Shown piece by piece: positions 1 through 8,765 of a DNA stretch of 15,456 nt (position 1 is its first letter; each line of letters begins with the position of its first letter). The stretch comes from an uncultured Sutterella sp. Lineage in GTDB: Bacteria > Pseudomonadota > Gammaproteobacteria > Burkholderiales > Burkholderiaceae_F. Position numbers and translations under genes: made by a program. The stretch lies in contig UQUM01000045.1 of NCBI GenBank assembly GCA_900544255.1, positions 1 to 15,456 of the forward strand, read 5' to 3'. The notes below the pieces were generated by a model. The model worked only from the letters and a program-made list of their open reading frames with translations. It was not told the DNA's origin and ran no database searches.

Positions 1-389
1 AACTGTGTCCAAATCACCGTGGGGGTACTTCTAGCAAATGACTACTTTTATGCGACCGAAATGTAAACGCTGATCGCATCCTCTAACACGAGACAAAAAC
101 CGACAAGTTTGAATTCTAATCGTGCCGCTGAAAGCCTGCAGGGGTAATGCGGAAAATCTTCTGCGAAGACAAGGAAAAACACTCAGTTTGCAATGCAGAA
201 AAAGGGGTGGTCGCAAGAGGACGGGAAGACGGTATGCTGACGTTAATGATGGCGACGAAATTTATCCTTATAAAAAATCAATAAAAAACGTTGAATATCA
301 GTTTAACGATGACTTACGCTTTACAAGCTGTCTGCTGTGAAGTTTATTGTCCGGGATAACGGATGTCATTTCCGGTCATGGATTTGGGC
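1..389. other. Non-coding left flank downstream of sbcC
   Basis: No convincing gene is seen here. The longest open frames (122-340 plus, 31-216 minus) are short, lack ribosome binding sites and do not resemble known proteins. Bases 240-340 are clearly more AT-rich than the rest of the window, with runs such as TATAAAAAATCAATAAAAAA. The stretch lies downstream of the sbcC stop codon on the minus strand. A small dyad, TCTTC-TGC-GAAGA, sits at 157-169. The left edge could belong to a neighbouring gene or element outside the window, but nothing visible decides this. Confidence 0.6.
283..308 (-). terminator. Weak candidate terminator for sbcDC
   Basis: On the minus strand a short imperfect hairpin (CGTT...AACG, with two further A-T pairs inside) is followed directly by six T. 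It lies about 80 bases after the sbcC stop codon. The stem is short and AT-rich, so this is only a candidate. No better hairpin with a T-run was found between sbcC and the window edge. Confidence 0.22.
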
Positions 390-3300
390 TCAACCGGCCG
401 ATACCCCGGGTCCCGACAACGTACTCGTCCCGCCCGTGCCCGGCGTCACTTCAATACGGGCTGGGATGCGTTCGCGGATTTCTCCCACGTGGGAAATGAT
501 GCCGATCAATTTCCCTTCGTTTTTGAGGCTCGCCAGGACGGAAAGCGCGGAATCCAGAGCTGCCTCGTCGAGCGTTCCGAACCCTTCGTCCAAAAAGAGC
601 GAATCCACCCGTACGTTGCGGCCCGCGAGACGCGAAAGACCCAATGCGAGCGCGAGACTCACAATGAAGGTTTCGCCGCCCGAGAGGTTCTTAGACGAAC
701 GGACGTTGCCGCCGCGGTAGCGGTCGATGACGTTGATCGTCAGCGGGGACTTCTCTTCCGTCGTGAGTTCGTACCGGTCGGTGAGTTTCACGAGTGATTG
801 GTTGGCAAGCCCGAGAAGGCGCTCGAAGGTAAGTCCCTGCACGAATTCGCGGTAGCGTTTGCCGTCTGCGGAACCGATGAGGTCTTTTAATCGCGTCCAG
901 AGGTTGGTGACGCTGCGCTGCCGCTCAATTTTGAGGGCGAGTTCTCGGTTTTGCGCAAGAAGTTTGTCGTCCTGCGCAAGGCGTTCGGCGCAGCGCCCTA
1001 CGGTTTGATCGGCTTCGGTGCGCGCGGCCGTCACGTCGGCAGTCCGGGTTTTAAGCTCGGCTTCGGGCGGCACGTCTTTTAAGGCCGCGGCAGCTTTTTC
1101 CTGTTCCGACAAGAGCCGGGTTTCTACGGCGGTAAGTTGCGTGAGTCGTTCGGCCGTGGCCTGCAGCGTTTTTTCGAGACTTTCGACGGCGTCAGGCGCC
1201 AGACGCGCCGCCTGCCAGTCGCTTTCCGTTGCAAAACCTTGACGGGCGAATGCGGCCTGCCATGCGGGTTCTGCGTCGGCAAGGGCTTTCTCAGCGTCCG
1301 CGATTTCTGCGGCGTGACGTCGGCAGGCTTCTTCGGCAGCGGTGACTGTCTGCTGAGCCGTCTGAACCGTTTGCTGCGCGGCAAGAAACGCCGTTTTCGC
1401 GGTTGCAAGTGCTTTTTCGGCGGTCGCCTTTTCCGCCGCGGGTGAGCGTTCTCCGAAAAGAGCCCGGCGTTCGTCGGTTTTGGCGGTAAGTGCCGTGCGG
1501 GCTTCGGTTTCCGCGGTCACGGCTTCCCCAAGCCGAGCTTTGAGATCCGTTTCCTGTGCCGTGAGGTGCTTTACGGCTTCGGCGGTCTGTGCGAGACGAC
1601 CGGAGATCTGCGTCAGTTGCTCGGCGCGCCGGGCGTATTGACGGGCGCGATCCGTAAGGCGTCGGACAGTGGCGTCAGCGGCTTCGGGATCGGTCGGGGG
1701 CGTCGTGTTGTCGGCAGCAAAAGGCTGCAGGAGTGTTGTGAAGGCGGTTTGGGCAACGCAGACGCCGTCGCGAGCCGTCGCAAGGTCAGACGCGGCTGTT
1801 TCATTGTCGGCGGTGAGAGAGGCTTCTTCCGTGCGGGCGGCGGTCAATGCAATTTCAGCCGTCTGTCGCTGTTGCGAGAGCGCTTCGCAGGCTTCACGGG
1901 CTTTCGTGACGGCTGCCTCGGCAGCGATTGAAGCCTGCAGCTGCTTTTCTACGGTTGCGGCGTTTTGACCGGCGGCCGCGGCGAGCGTCTTAAAGTCGGC
2001 GTCCGTCGTGAGGCTGAGCGCTGCGGTTTTTTCCGTGAAGGCGGCGGTTGCTTTTTGAAGGGCTACGGCGTCTTCGGTCGTCTGACGCGTGAGTGTTTTC
2101 AGTTCTGCGGTGACGGCGGCGACCTTTTCGTCCGCGGTCTTAGCCGCTTTCTGCAGCGTTTTGTACTTTTTCTTTTCGGCCGTGAGCTGCGCGCCGGGCC
2201 CCGTGACGTCGGTGTCGGGGCGGTGTTCGACGTAGGGGTGGTGCAGAGCGCCGCATAAGGGGCAGGGAGTGCCGTCCGTGAGGCGATCGCGCCAATCGGC
2301 CAAACGCGCTGTTTCCGTGAGAGCTTCAATCTGTCGGGTGAGCGATTCCTGCGCCGCGAGTGAAATTTCAAGCGCGCGGTCAGCGTCCGTTTTGAGGGTC
2401 TTGGCTCGTTCGGCGTCTTGAGTGAGCGATTCGAGTCGCGTCCGGTGGGTCGCAAGATGCTCACGGGCGGCCGCGAGCGTCTCCGCAGTTTCGCCGAGCT
2501 GCGTGAAAAGGGTTTCGTTTCGGCGCAGGCGAGTCGCTTGCGTTTGAAGCGCAGCGACGGTCGTGCCTGCCGATACGTCAAGCGCCGTTTTCTGAGCCGT
2601 AGCCAGGGTAGTCTGAGCGTGTTGCCATTCCTGCGTCAATTTATCTGCGGCCGGCGTGAGCGTCGCGAGTTTTTTTTGTACGGCCGTGAGCTTGCGGCGG
2701 GTAGTCTGTGCTTTTTTCTGCGCCGCGTCCGCAGTCGTCGCAGCCGCGATCCAACGGGTAAGCGCCGCCGTGAATGCCGGCAGTTCGTCCGCGAGTTTGG
2801 CGTCGGCGGCGTTTTCGGCCTGAAGCGCCGTCAACCGTGTTTTTTGCGTTTCGTCGGCGGCAAGAGTTGACCGATTCTTAAAAAGAGACGCCGCAGCCTG
2901 ACGCACTTTGGCGTCCGCCGTCTGACGTTCCTGGGTGCGGCGGTTGAGTTCGCCTTTGAGTTCCGTCGTCCGCTTGTCGAGATCTTCGACTTTGGGAAGC
3001 AGTGCAATCAGGTTTTCAAAGGCCTTTTGTGCCGTGTCGCGGACAGTCGTCTTCTGCGTTAAAACGGTCAGGGCCGTTGTGAGGGCCGTTTGTGCGGCAT
3101 CGCGCCGGACGGCGAGAACCGGCGTTTCCCGGCGGCGTTTTTCCGCTGTTTGTCGGGCGGACAAAACGAGGGCGGCGGTGTCGGCGATCGGCTGAGCCCG
3201 GCGCGCGGCAGTGAGTTTCTCTTTAAGAGGCGTTTGACGCTCAGCGTCGGTGCGGGCGCGCGTGAGGTCGTTACGGGTTTTCGCGAGCGACGTCTCAATT

Positions 3301-4073
3301 TCCGCGGCCCGCGTGTACAGCGCGAGCTGCGACTTGAGGGTTTCAAGCGTTTTTCCGAGCGCGGCGGCTTCTTCCGTCTTCGCTTTTTGCCGTGCGGCCG
3401 TGGCGTCGCGGTCTTCGGCGGACAAGGTGCCTGAGGCCGCCAATTGGGTTTCGAGCTGTCCCAGTTTTTCCTTTTCCGCGGCAAAGCGCTCGTAGGCTGC
3501 TTCTGAAATCCGACTGTAGATTTCGGTACCCGTGATGCGCTCAAGCATCGCCGCCCGATCGTCCGTTTCGGCTTTCAAAAAGGCGGCGAAATTGCCTTGG
3601 GCGAGCAGCATGGTGCGGGTGAACTGCTCAAAGGTCATGCCCGTCACGGCCTGAATCTTGGTCGTGAAGGTCTTTACTTTGTCCGCAACCGAGAGCCACG
3701 TCGCGGTTTCGGGTTGAAACTCAAAAAGCGAGACCTGTGCGGGCTGCAGTTGTCCGTCGGGCTTCAGGCGTGCACGACGTTGCTCCCACTGCGCGCGGTA
3801 GCGGCGCCCGTTCGTCTGGAACGTTACTTCGGCTGCGGCATATCCCGTGCCGCGCGTCATGATTTCGTTTTCAGATTTGGACAACGTCGAAAGACGCGGC
3901 GTGCGGCCGTAAAGCGCGAGCGACACCGCGTCAAGAACCGTGGTTTTCCCCGCGCCCGTGGGGCCCGTGATGGCAAAAATGCCGGTTGCTGCGTAGGCCG
4001 GGTGGTTCAACGCCACGGTCCAGCGGCCTTTGAGGGAATTTAAATTTTCAAAGGTGACGGATTCGATGCGCAT
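390..4073 (-). CDS. sbcC: SbcC, ATPase subunit of the SbcCD nuclease
   Basis: This 1227-residue SMC/Rad50-like ATPase pairs with SbcD in the cytoplasm to cut hairpins and process blocked DNA ends during replication and repair. The ATP-binding fold is split in the usual way. At the N-terminus are Walker A GPTGAGKT (37-44) and the Q-loop at Gln159 (LLAQGNF). At the C-terminus are the signature LSGGE (1130-1134), Walker B/D-loop FLDEGFGTLD (from 1160) and the switch His in IISHVGE. Between them lie two long Ala/Thr/Lys/Glu-rich coiled-coil arms. These flank the zinc hook CPLC (604-607), where two SbcC molecules join. Length is somewhat above the roughly 1050 residues of E. coli SbcC, with the extra length in the coiled coil. 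The ATG is 5 bases beyond the sbcD stop, and an AGGA motif in the sbcD 3' end serves as the ribosome site, so the two are co-translated. Confidence 0.97.
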   Translation of the reverse strand: MRIESVTFENLNSLKGRWTVALNHPAYAATGIFAITGPTGAGKTTVLDAVSLALYGRTPRLSTLSKSENEIMTRGTGYAAAEVTFQTNGRRYRAQWEQRRARLKPDGQLQPAQVSLFEFQPETATWLSVADKVKTFTTKIQAVTGMTFEQFTRTMLLAQGNFAAFLKAETDDRAAMLERITGTEIYSRISEAAYERFAAEKEKLGQLETQLAASGTLSAEDRDATAARQKAKTEEAAALGKTLETLKSQLALYTRAAEIETSLAKTRNDLTRARTDAERQTPLKEKLTAARRAQPIADTAALVLSARQTAEKRRRETPVLAVRRDAAQTALTTALTVLTQKTTVRDTAQKAFENLIALLPKVEDLDKRTTELKGELNRRTQERQTADAKVRQAAASLFKNRSTLAADETQKTRLTALQAENAADAKLADELPAFTAALTRWIAAATTADAAQKKAQTTRRKLTAVQKKLATLTPAADKLTQEWQHAQTTLATAQKTALDVSAGTTVAALQTQATRLRRNETLFTQLGETAETLAAAREHLATHRTRLESLTQDAERAKTLKTDADRALEISLAAQESLTRQIEALTETARLADWRDRLTDGTPCPLCGALHHPYVEHRPDTDVTGPGAQLTAEKKKYKTLQKAAKTADEKVAAVTAELKTLTRQTTEDAVALQKATAAFTEKTAALSLTTDADFKTLAAAAGQNAATVEKQLQASIAAEAAVTKAREACEALSQQRQTAEIALTAARTEEASLTADNETAASDLATARDGVCVAQTAFTTLLQPFAADNTTPPTDPEAADATVRRLTDRARQYARRAEQLTQISGRLAQTAEAVKHLTAQETDLKARLGEAVTAETEARTALTAKTDERRALFGERSPAAEKATAEKALATAKTAFLAAQQTVQTAQQTVTAAEEACRRHAAEIADAEKALADAEPAWQAAFARQGFATESDWQAARLAPDAVESLEKTLQATAERLTQLTAVETRLLSEQEKAAAALKDVPPEAELKTRTADVTAARTEADQTVGRCAERLAQDDKLLAQNRELALKIERQRSVTNLWTRLKDLIGSADGKRYREFVQGLTFERLLGLANQSLVKLTDRYELTTEEKSPLTINVIDRYRGGNVRSSKNLSGGETFIVSLALALGLSRLAGRNVRVDSLFLDEGFGTLDEAALDSALSVLASLKNEGKLIGIISHVGEIRERIPARIEVTPGTGGTSTLSGPGVSAG

Positions 4074-4078
4074 GGCGG

Positions 4079-5308
4079 CTATTCCTGTTCGGCGTCGCGA
4101 AGGGAAAAGAGGAGTTCTTGGTAGGCGTTGATGAGCGGTACGCGTTCCGAATCGTTTTCGTCGATTTTCGCGGCTTCTAACCGCAGCTCGAAGACCTTTT
4201 CCGGGGTGAGCTCTTCAACCTCGACGTTGACGGCGTGTTTCGTGAGGAAAACCGCCTTTTCGGCTGCGCGGTCAATCAAACGCAGCAGTTTGAGCGGTGC
4301 GTCTTTCAAGAGGTCGTTTAGGGTCTGCAGAAGTTCCGGCGCCGTGAGGTTTCCCGTGTGTTCGACGTCAAGGAAACCGGGGGCGGGATCGGTAAGGGCT
4401 TCTTTCACGGCGGCAATAATGTCGTCGGCGGTTCCCGCCACGTGCAGCAGTCGTTCAAAGTCGGGGACGGCGATCGACGTTACGACGGGCGTTTTGCCGG
4501 TAAATTCGACGAGGTTCACTTGGTGCGGTGACGCACTTTCCGAAAAATCCAACGCGAAGGGCGAGCCGCTGTAGCAGTGTGAGGGGTTCTTTGCGACGAT
4601 CTGCGGACGGTGCAGGTGGCCTAAGGCGAGATAGTCAACGGCTTCGGGGAAAACCGTGTCCGGTACGTCGGCAAGCGACCCGACGTAAAGGTCGCGTTCC
4701 GTCGAACCCGCGGCACTGCCTGCGGCAAAGAGGTGTCCCATGGCGATGAGGGGCACCGAGTCTTGGGCGGCAGGGCAGATTTCGAGGGCCTTATCCACGA
4801 CCGTGCGGTAGTGGTTCGCGGTAGCGTCAATCAGCCGTTGTCGGCGGTCAAGATGCGTTTCTTCGTCGCTGAGCGTACTGAGGTCGCCTTCCCGCAGAAA
4901 AGGCACGGCGCAGACGACGGCGGCCGGGTGGCCGTCCGGGTTTCGGATGACGACGACTTCGTTTGCGGGATCGGCAGAGGCCCGACCCACGACGTGAATG
5001 TCAAACGCCGAGAGGAGGTCGCGCGGCGCATTTAAAAGCATGGGACTGTCGTGGTTGCCGCCCGTGATGACGACGGTGCGACAGGCGGTTTCCTGCCGAA
5101 CGCGGGCGAGAAACGAGTAGTAGAGCTTTTGTGCCGAAGTGCCCGGAACCGTGGAATCAAAGACGTCGCCCGCGATGAGGAGTGCATCGCATTGCTCGGT
5201 TTTAAGCGTCGTGAGGAGCCAGTCGAGAAACTGCGTGAAAACGGTGTCGCGCCGTTCTCCTAAAAGAAGGCGACCTAAGTGCCAGTCGGATGTATGGAGG
5301 ATTTTCAC
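4079..5308 (-). CDS. sbcD: SbcD, nuclease subunit of the SbcCD complex
   Basis: This 409-residue Mre11-like calcineurin-type phosphoesterase supplies the Mn-dependent exo/endonuclease activity of SbcCD. All metal-binding motifs are present: D8-W-H10 (SDWHLG), GDVFD with Asp48, GNHD (Asn85, His86, Asp87), GHLF with His192, and GHLH with His231 and His233. The C-terminal part (after about 270) is the expected capping and SbcC-binding region. The start is GTG, chosen because the conserved opening MKILHTSDWHLG begins exactly there. No good Shine-Dalgarno sequence precedes it, which suggests modest translation. A TAAAAT hexamer about 40 bases upstream on the minus strand (near 5344-5349) could be a -10 box, but no matching -35 is clear. 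The gene is first in a two-gene operon with sbcC. Confidence 0.97.
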   Translation of the reverse strand: MKILHTSDWHLGRLLLGERRDTVFTQFLDWLLTTLKTEQCDALLIAGDVFDSTVPGTSAQKLYYSFLARVRQETACRTVVITGGNHDSPMLLNAPRDLLSAFDIHVVGRASADPANEVVVIRNPDGHPAAVVCAVPFLREGDLSTLSDEETHLDRRQRLIDATANHYRTVVDKALEICPAAQDSVPLIAMGHLFAAGSAAGSTERDLYVGSLADVPDTVFPEAVDYLALGHLHRPQIVAKNPSHCYSGSPFALDFSESASPHQVNLVEFTGKTPVVTSIAVPDFERLLHVAGTADDIIAAVKEALTDPAPGFLDVEHTGNLTAPELLQTLNDLLKDAPLKLLRLIDRAAEKAVFLTKHAVNVEVEELTPEKVFELRLEAAKIDENDSERVPLINAYQELLFSLRDAEQE

Positions 5309-5377
5309 GGGTAAAGTGCATGCCGGTAAAGAAAAAGTGCCGATATTTTACGGCCGGCGATCCGGGTACATTCCCTG

Positions 5378-5802
5378 ATGCTCTACGCCGAGGAAGCGTG
5401 GCTTCGCGACGGCTTCACGTGTCTTTTGCAGGACGAAGCCCGTACGCGGCCGGCGTTTATAAGGCATTCGGGCGGCTCGCGGACCAGGCAATCCCACTGT
5501 CCTTGTACGGAAAAACGGTGAGCACTGCGGACGCTGTGAGCGCTGCCGCCGATCTCGCGCACGATCGGGGTGATGCGGTTGAAAAGATGGGAGAAGAAGG
5601 TACCTCAGCGGCATTGTCGGATAGGACAAACCTCGTATACGGCGCCCCAATGCGCGATGATTTTTCTAAAATTCGCCGTGAGCCGGGTCCGTGCAAAGCT
5701 GAAGACGGCGACATCCGCCGTTGTGCGGAAGAATTTTTGTCCGTGTTTTTTGCAGAGGAAGCGGTCGGTACTCAGCCCGCGGCCTCCGGGAAACTTTCAT
5801 AA
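5378..5802 (+). pseudogene. Probable decayed gene of unknown function
   Basis: I do not recognise this gene. Two plus-strand frames in succession look protein-coding, with G-rich first codon positions and acidic residues. From ATG 5378 the frame reads MLYAEEAWLRDGFTCLLQDE until a stop near 5518. A different frame, open from well upstream to TAA 5802, takes over around 5440-5460 (KAFGRLADQAIPLSLYGKTV, later APMRDDFSKIRREPG). This is the pattern of one gene broken by a frameshift. Neither frame has a strong ribosome site at its beginning. The second frame alone could encode a short protein from GTG 5518 (GGA six bases upstream) or ATG 5587. It ends 12 bases before the HPt gene, so co-transcription is plausible. 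An alternative is an intact but fast-evolving small gene. Confidence 0.3.
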
Positions 5803-5814
5803 CGAGAACTAAAA

Positions 5815-6159
5815 ATGACGCTTGAAGAAATGTATCAGAAATTGGGCGGCGACTACGGCGACGTACGGCTGCGTATACCGAGCGAAGCCCTGATCCGTCG
5901 TTTCGCTGTGAAGTTTCTGTCGGATACGACGTTTGCTGATCTCGTTGAAGCCGTTGAGGCCCAGGATTGGGAAAAGGCGTTTCGCGCTGCGCACACGATG
6001 AAGGGCGTGGCTTTGAACCTCGGGTTCGGGACGCTCTGCCGCACGGCAAGCGAATTAACGGAGGCCTTGAGAAGTCGTGAGCCCTTAAAGGACACGGCAC
6101 TATTTGACGCCGTAAAGACCGCATACGACGAAGCGATCGACGCCATCAAGGCGATCTGA
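5815..6159 (+). CDS. HPt-domain histidine phosphotransfer protein
   Basis: This 114-residue stand-alone HPt protein is predicted to accept a phosphoryl group from a hybrid kinase's receiver domain and pass it to a response regulator in the cytoplasm. The hallmark motif AAHTMKGVALNLG holds the acceptor His60, with the Lys three residues later and the Gly and Leu spacing typical of HPt four-helix bundles. The whole length is amphipathic helix, with no signal peptide or membrane segment. The ATG is preceded by a weak AACGAGAAC ribosome site. The gene converges on the hybrid histidine kinase gene, and their last 14 bases overlap. That proximity suggests the kinase is its phosphodonor, although they are not in one operon. 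A strong terminator follows at 6175-6216. Confidence 0.87.
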   Translation: MTLEEMYQKLGGDYGDVRLRIPSEALIRRFAVKFLSDTTFADLVEAVEAQDWEKAFRAAHTMKGVALNLGFGTLCRTASELTEALRSREPLKDTALFDAVKTAYDEAIDAIKAI

Positions 6160-8755
6160 TCTGACGCGTAGGATAAAAACGGGCGGCGACCGGTGGGGGC
6201 GCAACGCCCGTTTTTTGTTTCGGTGGCGCGCTCCAGGCAGTGAGGTGTGACAGCACGTCGACCAACTTTTCGGCACTGCAGGGTTTGCCGATGTGCGCAC
6301 TCATCCCGGCGTCTTCCGTTGCCCGGACGTCGTCCGGGAACACGTTCGCGGTCATGGCGACGATGGGAAGCGTCAAGGCGTCTTGGCGGGCGCTTTCCCG
6401 GATTGCCTTTGTGGCTTCCAAGCCGTTCATGTTGGGCATCATTAAGTCCATCAGCACCAAATCAAACGTGCCTTCGGGCGCCGTAAGAAAGGCGTTGACG
6501 GCTTCTTTGCCGTCCGTGACGGCCGTTACCTGAGCCCCGGCTTCGGTGAGCGTTGTCTCGGCAATTTCCCGGTTGAGGTCGTTGTCTTCCGCCAGAAGGA
6601 TGCGTTTGCCCGAAAGTCCCGCGGGCAGCGTTGCGGAATCCGATACCGGACGGGGTGCGGCAGCGGTCGGCACGATTTTCAGAGGTACCTGGATGGTGAA
6701 CGTCGTGCCCACGTTTTGACGGCTTGTGAACGTAATGGTACCGCCCAATTGTTCAATGATGCGTTTGGCGATCGCAAGTCCCAACCCCGTGCCCGCATAA
6801 TGGGTGCGGGCGGAGTCGCTTTCCTGTGAGAAGGGCTCAAAGGCGTGGCGCTGGAAGTCTTCGCTCATGCCGATGCCGGTGTCGCGGCAGACGAATTCAA
6901 ACATTGATTCCGTGGGGGACAGCGCTTCTTCTCTGATGCTGAAGTCGATGCGGCCGTTTTCCCGGTTGTATTTGATGGCGTTGGTGATGATGTTCATCAC
7001 GACGCGACGCAGCAGGGTGAGACAGCCTTCCACATCCGTGTGGCGGATGTCTTTCGTGAGGTTGATCGTGATGTTCCGACGGCGGCTTAAGACTTCGAGC
7101 GTGGGGATCGTTTCTTCCCAAAGCTGCTTTAAGTTGAAGGGCTTTACGTCGGCGTTGAGCTGCCGGGCGTCGAGTTTGGACAAATCGAGAACGTCGTTGA
7201 TGAGTTCGAGAAGGATGAGCGACGCTTCCCGGATGTGCCGCCGACAGGCTTTCTGCCGTTGGGGATCGTCCGCGTGGCGTTCGGCAATTTCAAGCATTCC
7301 GAGAATCCCGTTGATGGGCGTGCGGATGTCGTGGCTCATGTGCCGCAGGAAGTTGGTCTTGGCCGTTGCCGACGCCTGAGCTTCTCGGGCGGTTCTGATG
7401 AGTTTTTCCTGATAGTCGATTTCCCGCTGTTTTTCTTCGGTGACGTCTCTGGAAAGCGCGAGGCACTTCACAAGGCGTCCGTTTTTGTCGTAGGACTGTG
7501 CGACGAGCACGTCCCGAATCCAGCGTCCCCGGCGGGTTGGAAAAATAAAGTCCACGTAGCCGAAGGTACTCGTCGCGAGACGCGTTTCCACGGTTGAGAT
7601 CTGATGGAAGGTGAGGTATTTTTCCCGGGCTTCGGGGGCGACGACGTTATCGGCTATGCGGTTGACGATGTCGTCCGTGTTGCGGCAGCTCGAAAGAAGC
7701 GATTGGAAACTCTCGGACGCCTTGATGACTTCAAACTGTCGGTCTTTGACGGACGCAATGAGCCCTTCGGAAAAGATGGCGCTCACGGCTTGAATGGTTT
7801 TCAGTTTGTCCGTGAGTTCCCGCATCTGCGCTGAGAGCGAATGCTGCCGCATGTACATGATGACGGTCTGCAGGACGGCGTACACAAAGAGCATGAAGGC
7901 CGCAAAGTACCAGCAGGGCTGCAGGATCGCTGTCTGCGGGGAGAAAACATAGACGGAAAGGTCTCTCACGTGGGTTCTCGCGCCGTACCAGGTGCGGCCT
8001 TCAGCCTTGACGCGGACGAGGTTGGATCGTACTTGAGAGGATGTCTCAAAGTCTGCGAGCGGACTTTCGGCGACGGAGCGCCCGAGCCAATCCTTGTCAT
8101 TGGTGTCGATGATGACGGTGCCGTCGGTAATGAAGACGGCGCTTTTCAGGAGAAACGAATCGTCCGGGAAAAGAATGTCAAGCGTAAAAAGGCCGCTTTT
8201 GCGCTCTCCGGTATCGTTGTTGTCGATCGTGAGGACGATGCCCGGTTTGTCGCGGCGGGCGACGGCCGCGTAGTCGTAGAACTGACCGTTCAGCCGGATG
8301 CGATCCATGCTGTTTTTCTGCGGCCAGCGGATGACGTCGGGGATGTGGCTCATGTTGACGATGCGGCGCCAATCCTCAGAAGCGATGCCGACGACGGCGT
8401 CCGCTTCGAGTTTGTCGTTAAGAAGGACGGCGCCGGTCAAACGCATGTCGCGCTGAAAACGGGCGAGCGTTTCCTGGAGATTTTCCGGGTGCTCTTCGGT
8501 TTGGCGCGCGAGTTCTTTGGCTTTATCCATGAGACGCACGAGGCTGTTCACCCGATCGACGTCTTCAAAGCGAAGGGAATAGAGGCTGCGCTCCTTCACG
8601 CGCTGCAGCATGTGTTGTATGGTTTGATCGGCGGCCGAGAGGCTCGTCTCGTAGACGGCGTATCCGCCCACGAAGAAAAAGACGAGGCAGATCAGCAGCG
8701 GGTAGAGGAAAACGTCTTTGCCGTAGTGAAACGGCCGCGCAGCAGTGTCGGTCAT
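6146..8755 (-). CDS. Membrane hybrid histidine kinase (PAS-HisKA-HATPase-REC)
   Basis: This 869-residue inner-membrane sensor kinase has a transmembrane helix at about 18-36, a periplasmic sensor of about 230 residues (Cache-like in size, not proven) and a second helix at about 282-302. A PAS-like domain follows (about 320-440, ending in SRDVTEEKQ). The HisKA domain has acceptor His475 in FLRHMSHDIRTP. The ATPase domain has the N-box at Asn592, G1 DTGIGM (625-630) and G2 GTGLGLA (655-661). The receiver domain (about 718-840) has phospho-acceptor Asp770 in LMDLMMP and Lys824. There is no built-in HPt, so a separate one, such as the adjacent HPt protein, is needed. The start lies 10 bases after the binding-protein gene, implying coupled translation. 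The last 25 or so residues (from APPKQKTG) are encoded by a terminator and the HPt gene's 3' end, and look like read-through past a lost stop. Confidence 0.94.
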   Translation of the reverse strand: MTDTAARPFHYGKDVFLYPLLICLVFFFVGGYAVYETSLSAADQTIQHMLQRVKERSLYSLRFEDVDRVNSLVRLMDKAKELARQTEEHPENLQETLARFQRDMRLTGAVLLNDKLEADAVVGIASEDWRRIVNMSHIPDVIRWPQKNSMDRIRLNGQFYDYAAVARRDKPGIVLTIDNNDTGERKSGLFTLDILFPDDSFLLKSAVFITDGTVIIDTNDKDWLGRSVAESPLADFETSSQVRSNLVRVKAEGRTWYGARTHVRDLSVYVFSPQTAILQPCWYFAAFMLFVYAVLQTVIMYMRQHSLSAQMRELTDKLKTIQAVSAIFSEGLIASVKDRQFEVIKASESFQSLLSSCRNTDDIVNRIADNVVAPEAREKYLTFHQISTVETRLATSTFGYVDFIFPTRRGRWIRDVLVAQSYDKNGRLVKCLALSRDVTEEKQREIDYQEKLIRTAREAQASATAKTNFLRHMSHDIRTPINGILGMLEIAERHADDPQRQKACRRHIREASLILLELINDVLDLSKLDARQLNADVKPFNLKQLWEETIPTLEVLSRRRNITINLTKDIRHTDVEGCLTLLRRVVMNIITNAIKYNRENGRIDFSIREEALSPTESMFEFVCRDTGIGMSEDFQRHAFEPFSQESDSARTHYAGTGLGLAIAKRIIEQLGGTITFTSRQNVGTTFTIQVPLKIVPTAAAPRPVSDSATLPAGLSGKRILLAEDNDLNREIAETTLTEAGAQVTAVTDGKEAVNAFLTAPEGTFDLVLMDLMMPNMNGLEATKAIRESARQDALTLPIVAMTANVFPDDVRATEDAGMSAHIGKPCSAEKLVDVLSHLTAWSAPPKQKTGVAPPPVAARFYPTRQIRSP
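6175..6216. terminator. Bidirectional rho-independent terminator
   Basis: An 11-bp stem, AAAAACGGGCG paired with CGCCCGTTTTT, gives a GC core followed by a T-run on both strands. On the plus strand it ends the HPt transcript 16 bases after the stop codon. On the minus strand the same structure lies inside the last codons of the kinase gene, before that gene's stop codon, so it would act there only if not covered by ribosomes. Confidence 0.78.
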
Positions 8756-8765
8756 AGCAGGTATC

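Noticed and set aside
1..60. End of an insertion sequence at the left edge
   Set aside because: The first bases gave a faint impression of an IS end, but no inverted repeat partner, transposase fragment or target duplication can be seen in the window.
1018..3544. Several open frames of 90-160 codons on both strands inside sbcC
   Set aside because: They are shadows of the GC- and repeat-rich coiled-coil region of sbcC, with Arg/Ser-rich, non-protein-like translations and no ribosome sites.
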